A DNA stretch of 64,000 nucleotides from JAMXLO01 sp963819855 (GCA_963819855.1 CAWFYC010000012.1:3659-67658), one strand, 5' to 3'. Positions 34,802 to 43,651 are shown, counted from the stretch's first letter. Numbers and translations: made by a program. The notes: generated from the sequence alone by a model not told the origin.

Positions 34802-35989
34802 ATGTCCTTCCGCACCCTCGACGACGTCGATGTCGCCGGCAAGCGCGTGCTGCTGCGCGCCGACCTGAACGTGCCGGTCCGCGACGGCAGGATCAGCGAC
34901 CTGACGCGCCTGGAGCGCCTGACGCCGACCATCCGTGAACTGGTCGGCAAGGGCGCCAAGGTCATCGTGTGCAGCCACTTCGATCGCCCCAGGGGCAAGC
35001 GCGTGCCCGAGATGTCGCTGGCACCGATCGCGACTGCGCTGGGCGAGGTGCTGGGCCAGCGCGTGCGCTTCGCCGAGGACTGTGTCGGCGTCGCGGCAGA
35101 GCAGGCGGCCGAGCGCATGGCGCGCGGCGACGTGCTGGTGTTGGAAAACACCCGGTTCCACGCCGAGGAGGAGAAGAACGACGCCAACTTCTCAGCGGCA
35201 CTGGCGAAGCTGGCGGATCTCTATGTGAACGACGCCTTCTCCGCGGCGCATCGCGCCCACGCCAGCACCGAGGGGGTGGCGCATCTGCTGCCAGCCTATG
35301 CCGGCCGGCTGATGCAGGCGGAACTGGAGGCACTCGAAGCGGCACTCGGCAACCCGGTGCGTCCGGTCGCCGCGGCGGTCGGGGGCGCGAAAGTGTCCAC
35401 CAAGCTCGACCTGCTTGGCAACCTGGTGACCAAGGTGAACGCGCTGGTGATCGGTGGCGCGATGGCCAACACATTCCTGGGGGCACAGGGCCACGGCGTC
35501 GGCCGCTCGCTGCAGGAAGCCGAGATGCACGCGACCGCGCTCGATATTCTTGCGCGCGCCAAGGCGGCGGGCTGTGAGGTGCTGCTGCCGACCGATGCCG
35601 TGGTGGCCGGCGAACTGAAGCCTGGTGTGACGACACAGACCGTCGCGATCGGTGCGGTGCCGGCCGATGCGATGATCCTGGATGTCGGTCCGGCGACCGT
35701 GGATGCGCTGATCGACCATCTCGCTGGCTGGCACACGCTGGTCTGGAATGGGCCGCTAGGCGCCTTCGAGACGCCGCCGTTCGATGCCGCTACCACGGCG
35801 TTAGCGAAGGCGGTGGCGGATGCCACCGCGAAAGGCGGGTTGCGCAGCGTCGCCGGCGGCGGCGACACGGTGTCGGCGCTGCGCCACGCCGGCGTGCTCG
35901 ACCGGATGAGCTATGTCTCGACCGCTGGCGGCGCCTTCCTGGAGTGGCTGGAGGGCAAGACCCTGCCTGGCGTCGCTGCGCTCGGCTGA
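34802..35989 (+). CDS. pgk: Phosphoglycerate kinase
   Basis: 395 residues. It makes ATP from 1,3-bisphosphoglycerate. Motifs: LLRADLNVPVRDG, CSHFDRPRGKRVPE, LENTRFHAEEEKND, YVNDAFSAAHRAHAS, GGAKVSTKLDLLGNL, and the nucleotide loop VAGGGDTVSALRHAG. The open frame reaches back to 34757, but the ATG at 34802 starts the conserved part (MSFRTLDDVDV) and the earlier portion translates the repeat. It is the third gene of tkt-gap-pgk. Confidence 0.95.
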   Translation: MSFRTLDDVDVAGKRVLLRADLNVPVRDGRISDLTRLERLTPTIRELVGKGAKVIVCSHFDRPRGKRVPEMSLAPIATALGEVLGQRVRFAEDCVGVAAEQAAERMARGDVLVLENTRFHAEEEKNDANFSAALAKLADLYVNDAFSAAHRAHASTEGVAHLLPAYAGRLMQAELEALEAALGNPVRPVAAAVGGAKVSTKLDLLGNLVTKVNALVIGGAMANTFLGAQGHGVGRSLQEAEMHATALDILARAKAAGCEVLLPTDAVVAGELKPGVTTQTVAIGAVPADAMILDVGPATVDALIDHLAGWHTLVWNGPLGAFETPPFDAATTALAKAVADATAKGGLRSVAGGGDTVSALRHAGVLDRMSYVSTAGGAFLEWLEGKTLPGVAALG

Positions 35990-35995
35990 CCCCCG

Positions 35996-36553
35996 TTGCG
36001 GGTGTATCTCGCCGGCCCGGATATCTTCCTGCCGGATGCTGCACAGTGGGCGGAGCGCAAGAAGCAGGTCTGCGCCCGATACGGCCTGACCGCGGTATCG
36101 CCGCTTGACGGCGTGCCGGTTGAGCCGCCCGAGTGGACTGTGCTGCCGGAGTGGCGTCGCATCGCATTGCGCAACGAGTCGCTGATCCGGTCCTGCGATC
36201 TGATGATCGCCAATCTGACGCCGTTTCGCGGGCCGAGCGCAGATGTCGGCACGGTGTATGAGGTCGGCTTCATGCGGGCGCTCGGCCGGCCGGTGTTCGG
36301 ATATGCGACGACGGCGGCGGGGTTCACGCAGCGCACGCTGGACTTTGCCGCGGTGCACGGGGGCGTCACCGCCGAGCCTTGGCGCGATGTCAACGGCATG
36401 CTGATCGAGCAGTTCGGCCGGTTCGACAATCTGATGATCGAGGCGGGCATCCTTGCCTCCGGTGGAGTCCTGGTAACAGAAGAGATCCCCACAGAAGGCC
36501 GCTGGACCGATTTGTCGGTGTTCGAGTGCTGCGTACGGGCAGCGGCTTCCTAG
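35996..36553 (+). CDS. Nucleoside 2-deoxyribosyltransferase family protein
   Basis: 185 residues. The family swaps bases on deoxyribose or hydrolyses the N-glycosidic bond. The N terminus RVYLAGPDIFLPDA, the helix RNESLIRSCDLMIANLTPFRG and the catalytic-site region ADVGTVYEVGFMRALG fit the fold. The start is a TTG at 35996, six bases after pgk; no better start is available. It is probably co-transcribed with pgk and joins convergently with purK, overlapping its last codon. Confidence 0.83.
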   Translation: MRVYLAGPDIFLPDAAQWAERKKQVCARYGLTAVSPLDGVPVEPPEWTVLPEWRRIALRNESLIRSCDLMIANLTPFRGPSADVGTVYEVGFMRALGRPVFGYATTAAGFTQRTLDFAAVHGGVTAEPWRDVNGMLIEQFGRFDNLMIEAGILASGGVLVTEEIPTEGRWTDLSVFECCVRAAAS

Positions 36554-37700
36554 CCGTCCGCCTCCGCACGCGCCGCGACCGGTCCCAGCGCCGCCGCAAT
36601 GCCGAATTCGCCCGGTAGCGAACCCTTGGGAAACAGCCGCGTCACATGCCCCATCTTCCGACCGGGTCGCGCCTCCGCCTTGCCGTAGAGGTGCGGGATC
36701 AGACCAGGCGTGGCGACGATCGCCGGCCAGAGTGCTGTGTCCTCCGGTCCGATCAGGTTCTTCATTACTGCATCCGAATGGCGCGACAGCCGGCGGCAGC
36801 GGCAAGCCGGCAGATGGCACGGATGTGCAGCTCGAACTGGCTCGCCGGGCAGGCATCGATCGTCCAATGGCCGGAATTATGCGGGCGGGGTGCGATCTCG
36901 TTGACCAGCACACGGCCGTCGCGATCGACGAACATCTCCACCGCGACCAATCCGACCAGGTCCAGCGCATCGGCGACCCGCCGTGCAATCGCCTGTGCCT
37001 GCCGATCGACCGATTCCGGAATGCGTGCCGGCGCGAGCGTGAGGTCGAGGATATGGTCGCGATGGCGGTTCTCGACGGTGTCGAACGCGGCGAATGCACC
37101 GTCCCCGCCGCGTGCGGCGACCACGCTGATCTCCTGGCCGAAGTCGACAAAACGCTCCAGAATCAATGGCTTGGGAGACAGGGTTGCGAAAGCCTGGTGC
37201 ACATCTCCGGCATCCCGCAGCATCGCCTGACCCTTGCCGTCGTAACCGAGGCGCGTGGTCTTCAGGATCGCAGGCAGACCGATCCACTCGACGGCCGCGA
37301 CCAGTGAATCGAAGTCCTCGACCGGCGCCCACGGTGCCGTCGTGATGCCATTTCGGTTCAGAAAGGTCTTCTCCAGGATACGGTCCTGGCTGATTCGCAG
37401 GATCGCGGGCGAGGGCCGCACGGGCTTGAGCGATGCAAGAAGATCAAGGCCTTCGGCACTGACATTCTCGAACTCGAAGCTGATCACGTCGACCGCTGCG
37501 GCAAATCGCCGCAGGCCTTCCGGCTCGTGGTAGTCGCTGATGGTCGCGGCCGCAGAGACCTGGCTGGCCGGGCTGTCCTTCTCGCGGGTCAGGATGTGGC
37601 AGCGATAGCCGAGACGCGCCGCAGCGAGCGCCGACATTCGGCCAAGCTGGCCGCCACCCACGAGGCCGATGGTGGCATTCGGCGGCAGCGGGCCGATCAT
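36550..37700 (-). pseudogene. purK: N5-carboxyaminoimidazole ribonucleotide synthase, frame-broken near the C terminus
   Basis: ATP-grasp enzyme of purine synthesis. The N terminus TIGLVGGGQLGRMSALAA, then GRRLGYDGKGQ-like (TTRLGYDGKGQAML), EISVVAARGGDG and VNEIAPRPHNSGHWTIDAC are intact. The first frame reaches a stop at 36765. The true end, RHSDAVMKNLIGPED and onward to LFPKGSLPGEFG, lies in another frame to 36550. One missing base near 36789 explains it. The ATG at 37700 overlaps the purE stop. The gene is core metabolism, so a sequencing error is the likeliest cause. Confidence 0.88.
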
Positions 37701-38189
37701 TCCGGCTGGTCGGTCGGCGCGTCCGCCACGGCGCTCGTCTGCCGCGCGCGCAACGCATCGAGCCGCGTCGCCAGAGCCGCATCGCCGGTGGCGAGGATCG
37801 CGGCCGCCAGCAGCGCGGCGTTCACCGCTCCCGCTCGCCCGATCGCAAGGGTGCCGACCGGGATACCTGCCGGCATCTGCACGATCGAAAGCAGGCTGTC
37901 CATCCCCTTGAGACTGTGCTGATTCCACCGGCACTCCCAGCACCGGCAACGGCGTCCAGGCGGCGCACATGCCGGGCAGATGTGCCGCGCCGCCCGCCCC
38001 GGCGATGATCACTTTCAGTCCGCGCTGCCGCGCCCCCGTGGCGTACTCGCGCAGCCGGTCCGGCGTACGATGCGCCGAGACGATCCGGGTTTCGTGCGGC
38101 ACCGCCAGTCGCTCCAGCGTCGCGGCCGCGTGGCGCAGCGTCGCCCAGTCCGACTGGCTGCCCATGATGATCCCGACCAGGGGCGTCAT
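37697..38189 (-). pseudogene. purE: N5-CAIR mutase, frame-broken
   Basis: The small PurE mutase acting directly after PurK. The first frame gives VGIIMGSQSDWATLRHAA, VSAHRTPDRLREYA and VIIAGAGGAAHLPGM, then VLGVPVESAQ. The expected LKGMDSLLSIVQMPAG continues in another frame to PTDQPE and the stop at 37697. One extra T near 37912 (CAGTCTCAAG for CAGCTCAAG) explains the break. The corrected length is about 163 residues, which is normal. ATG at 38189 overlaps the stop of the DUF465 gene; its stop overlaps purK. Confidence 0.88.
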
Positions 38190-38392
38190 CAGGCGATGCT
38201 GTCCGGGATCAGCCGGCTTTCCAGCCAGGCGATCTCGTCCTTCAGCATCAGCTTGCGCTTCTTCAGCCGCTGCAGGTGCAACTGATCGGCCGCGCCTTGG
38301 TCCGCCAGGCGCGCGATCACGGTGTCGAGGTCGCGATGCTCGCTGCGGAGTTCGTGCAGCTTGCGCAGCAGCGAGTCCCGATCGGTCAGCAT
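38189..38392 (-). CDS. DUF465 (YdcH-like) small coiled-coil protein
   Basis: 67 residues: MLTDRDSLLRKLHELRSEHR, DLDTVIARLADQG, LQRLKKRKLMLKDEIAWLES. This is a short antiparallel coiled coil typical of DUF465; function is unknown. The stop overlaps the purE ATG by one base (TGATG). It is divergent from a second DUF465-like gene at 38517. Confidence 0.82.
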   Translation of the reverse strand: MLTDRDSLLRKLHELRSEHRDLDTVIARLADQGAADQLHLQRLKKRKLMLKDEIAWLESRLIPDSIA

Positions 38393-38516
38393 GTGCCTTC
38401 AATACCACGAACGTGCGCTGCCCACCCAGTCCCTGGGCGGCAGATTTCGGCATGGCCCTGACCATGTCAATCGGGTTACCATGGGGCTTACGGCTGACTT
38501 TGAGCGGAGGAGGTCC

Positions 38517-38939
38517 ATGACCCTGCAGGCCCATCTCGATGCCCTGAAGGAACGCCATGCCGCGCTCGAGACGCGCATCGCCGACGAGGACCAGCGACCT
38601 AGGCCCGACAGCGAGACGCTGACGCGCCTGAAGATCGAGAAGCTGCGGGTCAAGGAGGAGATGGAGCGGCTCCGCACCCAGTCGGAGTGCAGCTGTCAGA
38701 CGACTTCGTCCGTCTCCAGCACCGGTGGCGGCGGGACGGCGCGGCCTTCCCGCTCCAGCCGCTCGTTCGCCTGGGCGACTGCAGCGTTCAGGTCGGTCTG
38801 GCTGCACAGCCCCAGGATCACCGGATCGCGCGGCTTGATGTTGGCGCTGTTCCAGTGGGTGCGCTCGCGCACCTTCTGGATCGTGTCCTTGGTGGTGCCG
38901 AGCAGCTTGGACACCTGCGCCTCGGAGAGCTGCGGGTAG
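38517..38939 (+). CDS. Second DUF465-like gene with aberrant 3' extension
   Basis: The ATG at 38517 sits behind GGAGGAGG. Residues 1-55 form the DUF465 coiled coil (LQAHLDALKERHAALETRIA; TRLKIEKLRVKEEMERLR). After that the frame reads about 85 residues antisense to the trcR gene (Ser/Arg-rich, shadow-like). The family stops after the coiled coil, so the authentic end was probably near 38690 and a stop has been lost or a base miscalled. Confidence 0.6.
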   Translation: MTLQAHLDALKERHAALETRIADEDQRPRPDSETLTRLKIEKLRVKEEMERLRTQSECSCQTTSSVSSTGGGGTARPSRSSRSFAWATAAFRSVWLHSPRITGSRGLMLALFQWVRSRTFWIVSLVVPSSLDTCASESCG

Positions 38940-39274
38940 TTGCGCAGCAGGAAGGCGATGGCGTCCGGGCGGTCGTTGCGCTTGGCCACCGGGGTGTAGC
39001 GGGAGCCGCGCAGCCGCTTGGGCGTCGGCAGCGCGGTCGGCATCAGCCGCAGCCGCGCCTCGGGGTCCGCCTCGCCGCGGCGGATCTCCTCGGCGGTGAC
39101 CTGGCTGTTGGCGACCGGATCGTAGCCGACGATCCCCTGCGCCACCTCGCCATCGGCGATCGCCTGCACCTCGAGCGGGTGCATGCCGCAGAAATCGGCG
39201 ATCTGCGTGAACGTCAGCGCGGTCTTCTCGATCAGCCACACGGCGGTGGCCTTGGGCATCAGCGGCAGTGTCAT
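38696..39274 (-). CDS. trcR: DUF1013 family cell-cycle transcriptional regulator TrcR
   Basis: 192 residues. DUF1013 is an alphaproteobacterial family identified as TrcR in cell-cycle work. Recognised stretches are TALTFTQIADFCGMHPLEVQ, the conserved middle GIVGYDPVANSQVT, RNDRPDAIAFLLRNYPQLSE and TKDTIQKVRERTHWNSANI. Two helix-turn-helix-like parts bracket the protein. The ATG at 39274 is preferred over a TTG at 39292. It is convergent with the 38517 gene and divergent from DUF1192. Confidence 0.85.
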   Translation of the reverse strand: MTLPLMPKATAVWLIEKTALTFTQIADFCGMHPLEVQAIADGEVAQGIVGYDPVANSQVTAEEIRRGEADPEARLRLMPTALPTPKRLRGSRYTPVAKRNDRPDAIAFLLRNYPQLSEAQVSKLLGTTKDTIQKVRERTHWNSANIKPRDPVILGLCSQTDLNAAVAQANERLEREGRAVPPPPVLETDEVV

Positions 39275-39359
39275 GGCTGGCGGATATGACAATCGCCCGG
39301 GGGTGGGTCAAGGGCGCGCATCGGGATTATGCTGGGCCGAACCTGAGCGGAGATGAGGG

Positions 39360-39551
39360 ATGATCGAGGAGGACGACGGCCCGGTCCGCAAGCGGATGCG
39401 GCTGGAGAAGCTGGTGCTCGACACGCTGGGCATCGAGGAGTTGCGCGATTACATCGACGAACTGAAGACCGAGATTGCCCGGGTCGAGGCGGACATCGAG
39501 CGCAAGCAGGGCCACCGCAGCGCGGCGGACGCGTTCTTCCGGCGATCCTAG
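39360..39551 (+). CDS. DUF1192 family small protein, 63 aa
   Basis: Acidic start MIEEDDGPVRKRMRLEKLVL, then LGIEELRDYIDELKTEIARVE and a basic end (AADAFFRRS). This matches the DUF1192 coiled-coil family, found near trcR-like genes in alphaproteobacteria. ATG at 39360 follows GAGATGAGGG. Function unknown. Confidence 0.82.
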   Translation: MIEEDDGPVRKRMRLEKLVLDTLGIEELRDYIDELKTEIARVEADIERKQGHRSAADAFFRRS

Positions 39552-39620
39552 GCGTCGAACTGCGCCAGATCGCTGGCAGTCAGGCGCGCCGGCCAGGAGA
39601 CGAATGTCGGCCGACGCACG

Positions 39621-39645
39621 AAAAAGGGGCCGGCGAACCGGCCCC
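39621..39645 (-). terminator. Rho-independent terminator of the first hsp20 gene
   Basis: An 8-bp GC stem (GGGGCCGG with CCGGCCCC) with loop CGAA is followed on the minus strand by five Ts. It lies 24 bases after the hsp20 stop. Confidence 0.85.
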
Positions 39646-39668
39646 TTCGTCTGTTGCGCTGACTTGCG

Positions 39669-40139
39669 TCAGGCGGCCTTCACGGCCTCCTGGCTGTCAT
39701 TGGCAACCGCCTTTGGCGAGCCGCCGCCGATCTCGATGCGGCGCGGCTTCAGCGCCTCGGGAACCACGCGCTTCAGGCCGACATGCAGCAGCCCGTTCTG
39801 CAGATCCGCGCCATCGACCACGATGTGGTCGGCGAGCACGAACCGGCGCTCGAACGCGCGGCCGGCGATGCCGCGATACAGCATCTCGCCCTTCTGGCCT
39901 TCACCGGCCACCTTGCCGGACACCAACAGGGTGTTGTCCTTCACGACAAGGTCCAGCTCGTCCGGTCGGAAGCCTGCCACCGCCATGGTCAGGCGGTAGG
40001 TGTCGTCGCCGGTCTTCTCGATGTTGTAGGGCGGGTAGCTCGATGCGTCCGCAGCGGACGTGGCGGTGTCCATCAGACGGGCCATCCGGTCGAAACCGAT
40101 GGCGGTACGGAACAGTGGAGCAAAATCATAGGTTGTCAT
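39669..40139 (-). CDS. Small heat-shock protein, Hsp20/IbpA type
   Basis: 156 residues. An alpha-crystallin domain: YPPYNIEKTGDDTYRLTMAVAGF, LVVKDNTLLVSGKV, the catalytic-free chaperone strand GIAGRAFERRFVLADHI, LQNGLLHVGL. It holds unfolding proteins for DnaK refolding. The upstream part of the open frame is leader. ATG at 40139 with AGGAGG upstream, sequestered in a probable RNA thermometer. A strong terminator follows. A paralogue lies at 56592-57065. Confidence 0.92.
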   Translation of the reverse strand: MTTYDFAPLFRTAIGFDRMARLMDTATSAADASSYPPYNIEKTGDDTYRLTMAVAGFRPDELDLVVKDNTLLVSGKVAGEGQKGEMLYRGIAGRAFERRFVLADHIVVDGADLQNGLLHVGLKRVVPEALKPRRIEIGGGSPKAVANDSQEAVKAA

Positions 40140-40146
40140 GGCAGAA

Positions 40147-40165
40147 CCTCCTGCTTGAGCAAGGT
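40147..40165 (-). promoter_or_regulatory. ROSE-like RNA thermometer hairpin over the hsp20 ribosome site
   Basis: On the minus strand CCTTGCT, loop CAAGC, AGGAGG form a weak stem that covers the Shine-Dalgarno sequence. The UUGCU facing AGGAG matches the conserved ROSE anti-SD motif, with a G opposite G inside the stem. ROSE elements control small heat-shock genes in alphaproteobacteria. Confidence 0.65.
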
Positions 40166-40307
40166 TGCGTCGCTGGACCGCCCACATGGGCCGGCCCGGT
40201 TCAGTCCTCCGGAACCCCGACAGGGCGTTCCGGACACACTAGAAATGGCGCGCGCCGCCCCCCGGTTCAAGAGGGCGGCGCGATGGAAAACCGCAGTGCG
40301 GGACTGA

Positions 40308-40532
40308 CTATTTCTTCAGGCCGAGGCCGGCGAACTTCTTGTTGAACTTCGCCACCTGACCGCCGCTGTCGATGATGCGATGCTGGCCGGTCCAGGCCGG
40401 ATGCGACTTCGGGTCGATGTCCAGCCGCAGCGTGTCGCCCGGCTTGCCCATGCAGGAGCGGGTCTTGAACTGGGTGCCGTCGGTCATCACGACGGTGATC
40501 TCGTGGTAGGCGGGGTGGATGCCCGGCTTCAT
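40308..40532 (-). CDS. rpmE: 50S ribosomal protein L31
   Basis: 74 residues. It starts MKPGIHPAYHEITVVMTDGT, has FKTRSCMGKPGD and ends in FNKKFAGLGLKK. The zinc-type CxxC pairs are absent, so it is a C-minus form. ATG at 40532 follows AGGAGC. The longer open frame is a shadow. It stands alone between hsp20 and a periplasmic protein. Confidence 0.93.
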   Translation of the reverse strand: MKPGIHPAYHEITVVMTDGTQFKTRSCMGKPGDTLRLDIDPKSHPAWTGQHRIIDSGGQVAKFNKKFAGLGLKK

Positions 40533-40623
40533 GGCGATGCTCCTGCTGGCGCCGCCGATACCGACCGGCCGCGCGAGCGCCGGCATATAGCGCCGGCGCC
40601 CGGCAAAGGCCAGTCCCTCAATG

Positions 40624-41208
40624 TCAGCGCGCCGCCGCCTGGTGGTGCGACTGTGCGCTGGCCGCGTAGTTGCGAAACATCTGGTCAGCCGTCTGCTTCT
40701 GCTGGTCGGACAGGGACGCGTACAGCGCCTGGAACGCCGGTACCAGCTTCTGCACCTCCTGCGCACGCTGCTGCTCGATCTGCGCGTAGGACTGCATGTT
40801 GTCCACCGCGGACATGGAGCCGAGTTTCTCGGCGCGCTGCTGGTAGATCCCGTCCATCTCGCGGGCGTTGTCGCGCATCACCTGAGCGAACTGGTCCCAC
40901 TGCTGGCTCTGCTGGGTGGTGATGTGCAGCTTGCCATGGAGGTCGGCGATCCGGCGCTCGACCAGATTTTCCATGGTTTCGCCGGGCTGTCTGGCCATCG
41001 CTGACCGGCTGCTGTGCGGCGCGGACTTCTGGCTGGTGCCGGACGGCACGTTGCTCGTCTCGCTTGGCGCCATCTGGGGCGCCACGGCCGCTGGTGACGC
41101 CGTGGCAGGACTGGGCTGGCTACCGGTGCTCTGCGCCCAGGCCGGGGCGGCGACCAGCATCGTGGTCATCAGCAGGGGAACAGCACGCTGAGCAAGCAAC
41201 ACTTTCAT
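40624..41208 (-). CDS. Secreted Spy/CpxP-like (LTXXQ) protein
   Basis: 194 residues. A signal peptide (QRAVPLLMTTMLVAAPAWAQ) leads to a Ser/Pro/Ala-rich linker and a helical region with LHITTQQSQQWDQFAQVMRD, which fits the LTXXQ motif, and QQQRAQEV-type helices up to FQALYASLSDQQKQTADQMF. Spy-like proteins are periplasmic chaperones. The start at 41208 follows GGAG; an upstream ATG at 41223 is possible. Assignment to the family is by pattern. Confidence 0.75.
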   Translation of the reverse strand: MKVLLAQRAVPLLMTTMLVAAPAWAQSTGSQPSPATASPAAVAPQMAPSETSNVPSGTSQKSAPHSSRSAMARQPGETMENLVERRIADLHGKLHITTQQSQQWDQFAQVMRDNAREMDGIYQQRAEKLGSMSAVDNMQSYAQIEQQRAQEVQKLVPAFQALYASLSDQQKQTADQMFRNYAASAQSHHQAAAR

Positions 41209-41347
41209 GGCTGGCTTCTCCATAGCGAATTGGCGTCGGATACCCCTTTGGGCGCCCGTACCTCGCAACAGTTGCTGCCGATTGTGGCCACAGTGGCCGT
41301 CTCGCATGGAATTTTTGTGGCGGGTGTCGCCGCCAATGCGCGGCGTG

Positions 41348-41794
41348 TCAGGCCGGGTCGGGCGCCATGCCCTTGTCGGCAAGTTCACGTTGCGCCTTCT
41401 CGGTCTTGTCCCGCGCGAGACCCATGCCGCGCAGCACGTGCGGCGCCTTGGTGAACTGGATGTCACCGTAGGCGATCACTTCCACCCGGTTGCCCCAGGG
41501 ATCGAGGAAGTCGAGGAACGGACCGTCGAGCAGTTCCCCACCTGCTGCCTTCACCAGGTCCCGAACGGCGCTGCGATCGTCCACCACCAGGCCGAAATGG
41601 CGCGGGCTGTCGCGGTGTTCCGTGCTGACCTGCGTCAGGTTGATGAACTGATCGCCCATGTCGATGAAGGCGTTGGTCTTGCCCTTGCCGCGCAGCGTGA
41701 AGTCGAAGATGCGGCCATAGAATGTGAGCGCTGCCTCGATGTCGCCGACCTCGATCGCGACGTGGTTCATGCCGACCATCTTGGGCTTGTGCAT
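41348..41794 (-). CDS. VOC-family protein
   Basis: 148 residues. VOC fold signs are MVGMNHVAIEVGDIEAALTF with His11, RHFGLVVDD and DPWGNRVEVIAY with the Glu. The three metal positions (His, His, Glu) are kept, so it may be an active metalloenzyme of glyoxalase or dioxygenase type. AGGAGG precedes the ATG at 41794. It is divergent from the aminotransferase gene. Confidence 0.82.
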   Translation of the reverse strand: MHKPKMVGMNHVAIEVGDIEAALTFYGRIFDFTLRGKGKTNAFIDMGDQFINLTQVSTEHRDSPRHFGLVVDDRSAVRDLVKAAGGELLDGPFLDFLDPWGNRVEVIAYGDIQFTKAPHVLRGMGLARDKTEKAQRELADKGMAPDPA

Positions 41795-41930
41795 CACTGG
41801 TCCTCCTGTACGCCAACTGCGGTCCAGATGGTTGCCCCATGGTCGGTATGCCAGGGGTGCCTCCCCTTGCACGCCGCATCACCGCCATGCGAGCCTTTGC
41901 CGCAGAACGCCGAGCGAAGAGGAAACGATC

Positions 41931-43168
41931 ATGAGCGCCGCATTCGATCTTACATCGCGCTTTGCCAAGGACCTGCCCGACCCGTCGCCGCGGTTCGGCG
42001 GATTTCCCAAGTACAATTTCGTCGGCGGCCACAATGACCCGCAGCGCATCCCGATCGAGGGATTGATTGAGGCCACCGCTTCGGTGCTACGGCGAGAGGG
42101 ATCGAAGCTCGCCATGTACAACCTGGCGCAGGGGCCGCAGGGCTTCGTAGGGTTGCGCGAATTTGTGGCCGACAAGCTGAACCGCCATCGCGGCATGAAG
42201 ATCGGCCGCGACGAGGTGCTGATCACCACCGGTTCAGGTCAGGGCATCGACATGATCAGCCGGATGTTCGTCGAACCAGGCGATACCGTGATCCTGGAGG
42301 AGTTCTGCTACGCTGGCGCGATCAACCGCTTCAAGCGCGTGGGCGCCAACATCGTCGGCATTCCACTGGATGAGGACGGCATGCGGATGGACGTGCTGGC
42401 CGCGACGCTGGAGGGACTGAAGCAGAAAGGTGTGACGCCGAAATACATCTACACGATCCCGACGATTCAGAACCCGTCCGGCAGCATCCTGCCGCTGGAG
42501 CGCCGCCAGCAGATGCTGACGCTGGCGCGGCAGTACGGTGTGCCGATCTTCGAGGACGAATGTTACGCCGATCTGATCTGGAGCGGCGGCGCGCCGCCGT
42601 CGCTGTATTCGATGGACCCGAAGCAGGTGGTGCATATCGGCTCGTTCTCCAAGACGCTGGCGCCGGCGCTGCGTGTCGGCTACGCGGTGTCGGAGTGGCC
42701 GGTGCTGTCGCAGCATGATGGCCTGCAAGACCGACAGCGGCACCGGCGCGCTCGATCAGATGATCGTCGCCGAGTATTTTTCGAAGCACTTCGACCAGCA
42801 CGTCGGTGCGTTGAGCGGCGTGCTGAAGGAAAAGCTCGACACCATGGTGGAGGCGGTGGAGCGCGAGTTCGGCACCACGGTTGATATGTGGAAGCCGAAG
42901 GGCGGCATCTTCCTGTGGCTCAAGCTGCCGGACAGCGTCGATGTGCGGAAGCTGGTGAAGCCGGCGGCGGATGCCGGCATCCAGTTCAACCCGGGACCCG
43001 AGTGGGTGTGCAATCCGGAGCCGGCGAAGTCGTATATGCGTCTGTGTTTCGCGCTGCCGTCGAAGGAGGTGATCCGTGAAGGCGTCGCCGCTCTGGCGCA
43101 GGTCTGTTACGAGCAGACCGGCATTCCGGTGCGCAGTGCGAACGTCCAGCGCCAGTCGAGCCTGAGTC
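41931..43168 (+). pseudogene. PLP-dependent class I/II aminotransferase (2-aminoadipate/LysN-like), frame-broken
   Basis: About 410 residues when the frames are joined. First frame: LAMYNLAQGPQGFVGLREFV, TGSGQGIDMISRMFVEPGD, IYTIPTIQNPSG, FEDECYADLIW and the PLP Lys in SFSKTLAPALRVGY. Near 42710 the phase is lost; dropping one C gives VLSSMMACKTDSGTGALDQ and the second frame runs to KPKGGIFLWLKLP and SYMRLCFALPS. ATG at 41931 follows AGAGGA. The second frame has no stop before the next gene and runs on to 43452, so the 3' end may hold another error. The substrate is not known. Confidence 0.78.
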
Positions 43169-43651
43169 ATGGCGCAGGATTTCGCGCTGACGGTGAACGG
43201 CAGATCGGTGCAGGTGACGTCACTCGAGACCGCGCCGCTGCTCGATGTGCTGCGCAATCAGCTCGAGCTGAAGGGCACGCGCTATGGCTGCGGGCTGGAG
43301 CAGTGCGGAAGCTGCATGGTGCTGCTGGACGGCGAGCCGATCTATGCATGCTCGCGCGAGGTCGGCACGGTCGCAGGACGCAACATCACCACGATCGAGG
43401 GACTGGGCAGCGCCGCGCAGCCGCATCCGCTGCAGCAGGCGTTCCTCGATGAGCAGGCTGGTCAGTGCGGCTACTGCCTGTCGGGGATCGTGATCAGCGC
43501 CAAGGCGCTGCTGGATCGCAATCCGTCGCCGACGCGGGCCGACATCGCCGCGGCATTGGACAAGAACCTCTGTCGCTGCGGCGCCCATCCGAGGATTCTG
43601 CGCGCGGTCGAAAAAGCTGCCGCCATGCTGCGGGGAGGGAAGGGGGCATGA
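43169..43651 (+). CDS. [2Fe-2S]-binding small subunit of a molybdenum hydroxylase
   Basis: 160 residues. The plant-type cluster GTRYGCGLEQCGSCMVLLDG with a following Cys (YACS), and the all-helical second cluster CGYC then LCRCGAHPRI, give the two clusters of the xanthine-oxidase family small subunit. It resembles isoquinoline 1-oxidoreductase alpha and nicotinate hydroxylase small subunits. It overlaps the large-subunit start (ATGA). No FAD subunit follows, so electrons likely go to a cytochrome or another acceptor. Confidence 0.9.
   Translation: MAQDFALTVNGRSVQVTSLETAPLLDVLRNQLELKGTRYGCGLEQCGSCMVLLDGEPIYACSREVGTVAGRNITTIEGLGSAAQPHPLQQAFLDEQAGQCGYCLSGIVISAKALLDRNPSPTRADIAAALDKNLCRCGAHPRILRAVEKAAAMLRGGKGA

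Noticed and set aside
33658..35187. A 509-codon minus-strand frame opposite gap and pgk
   Set aside because: Antisense shadow of two strongly recognised genes.
37697..38189. Programmed frameshifting in purE
   Set aside because: There is no slippery sequence at the break and the family is never recoded; one extra T explains it.
36765..39311. An 848-codon minus-strand open frame spanning trcR and purEK
   Set aside because: It combines a shadow of trcR with parts of purE and purK. The conserved proteins start internally with their own ATGs.
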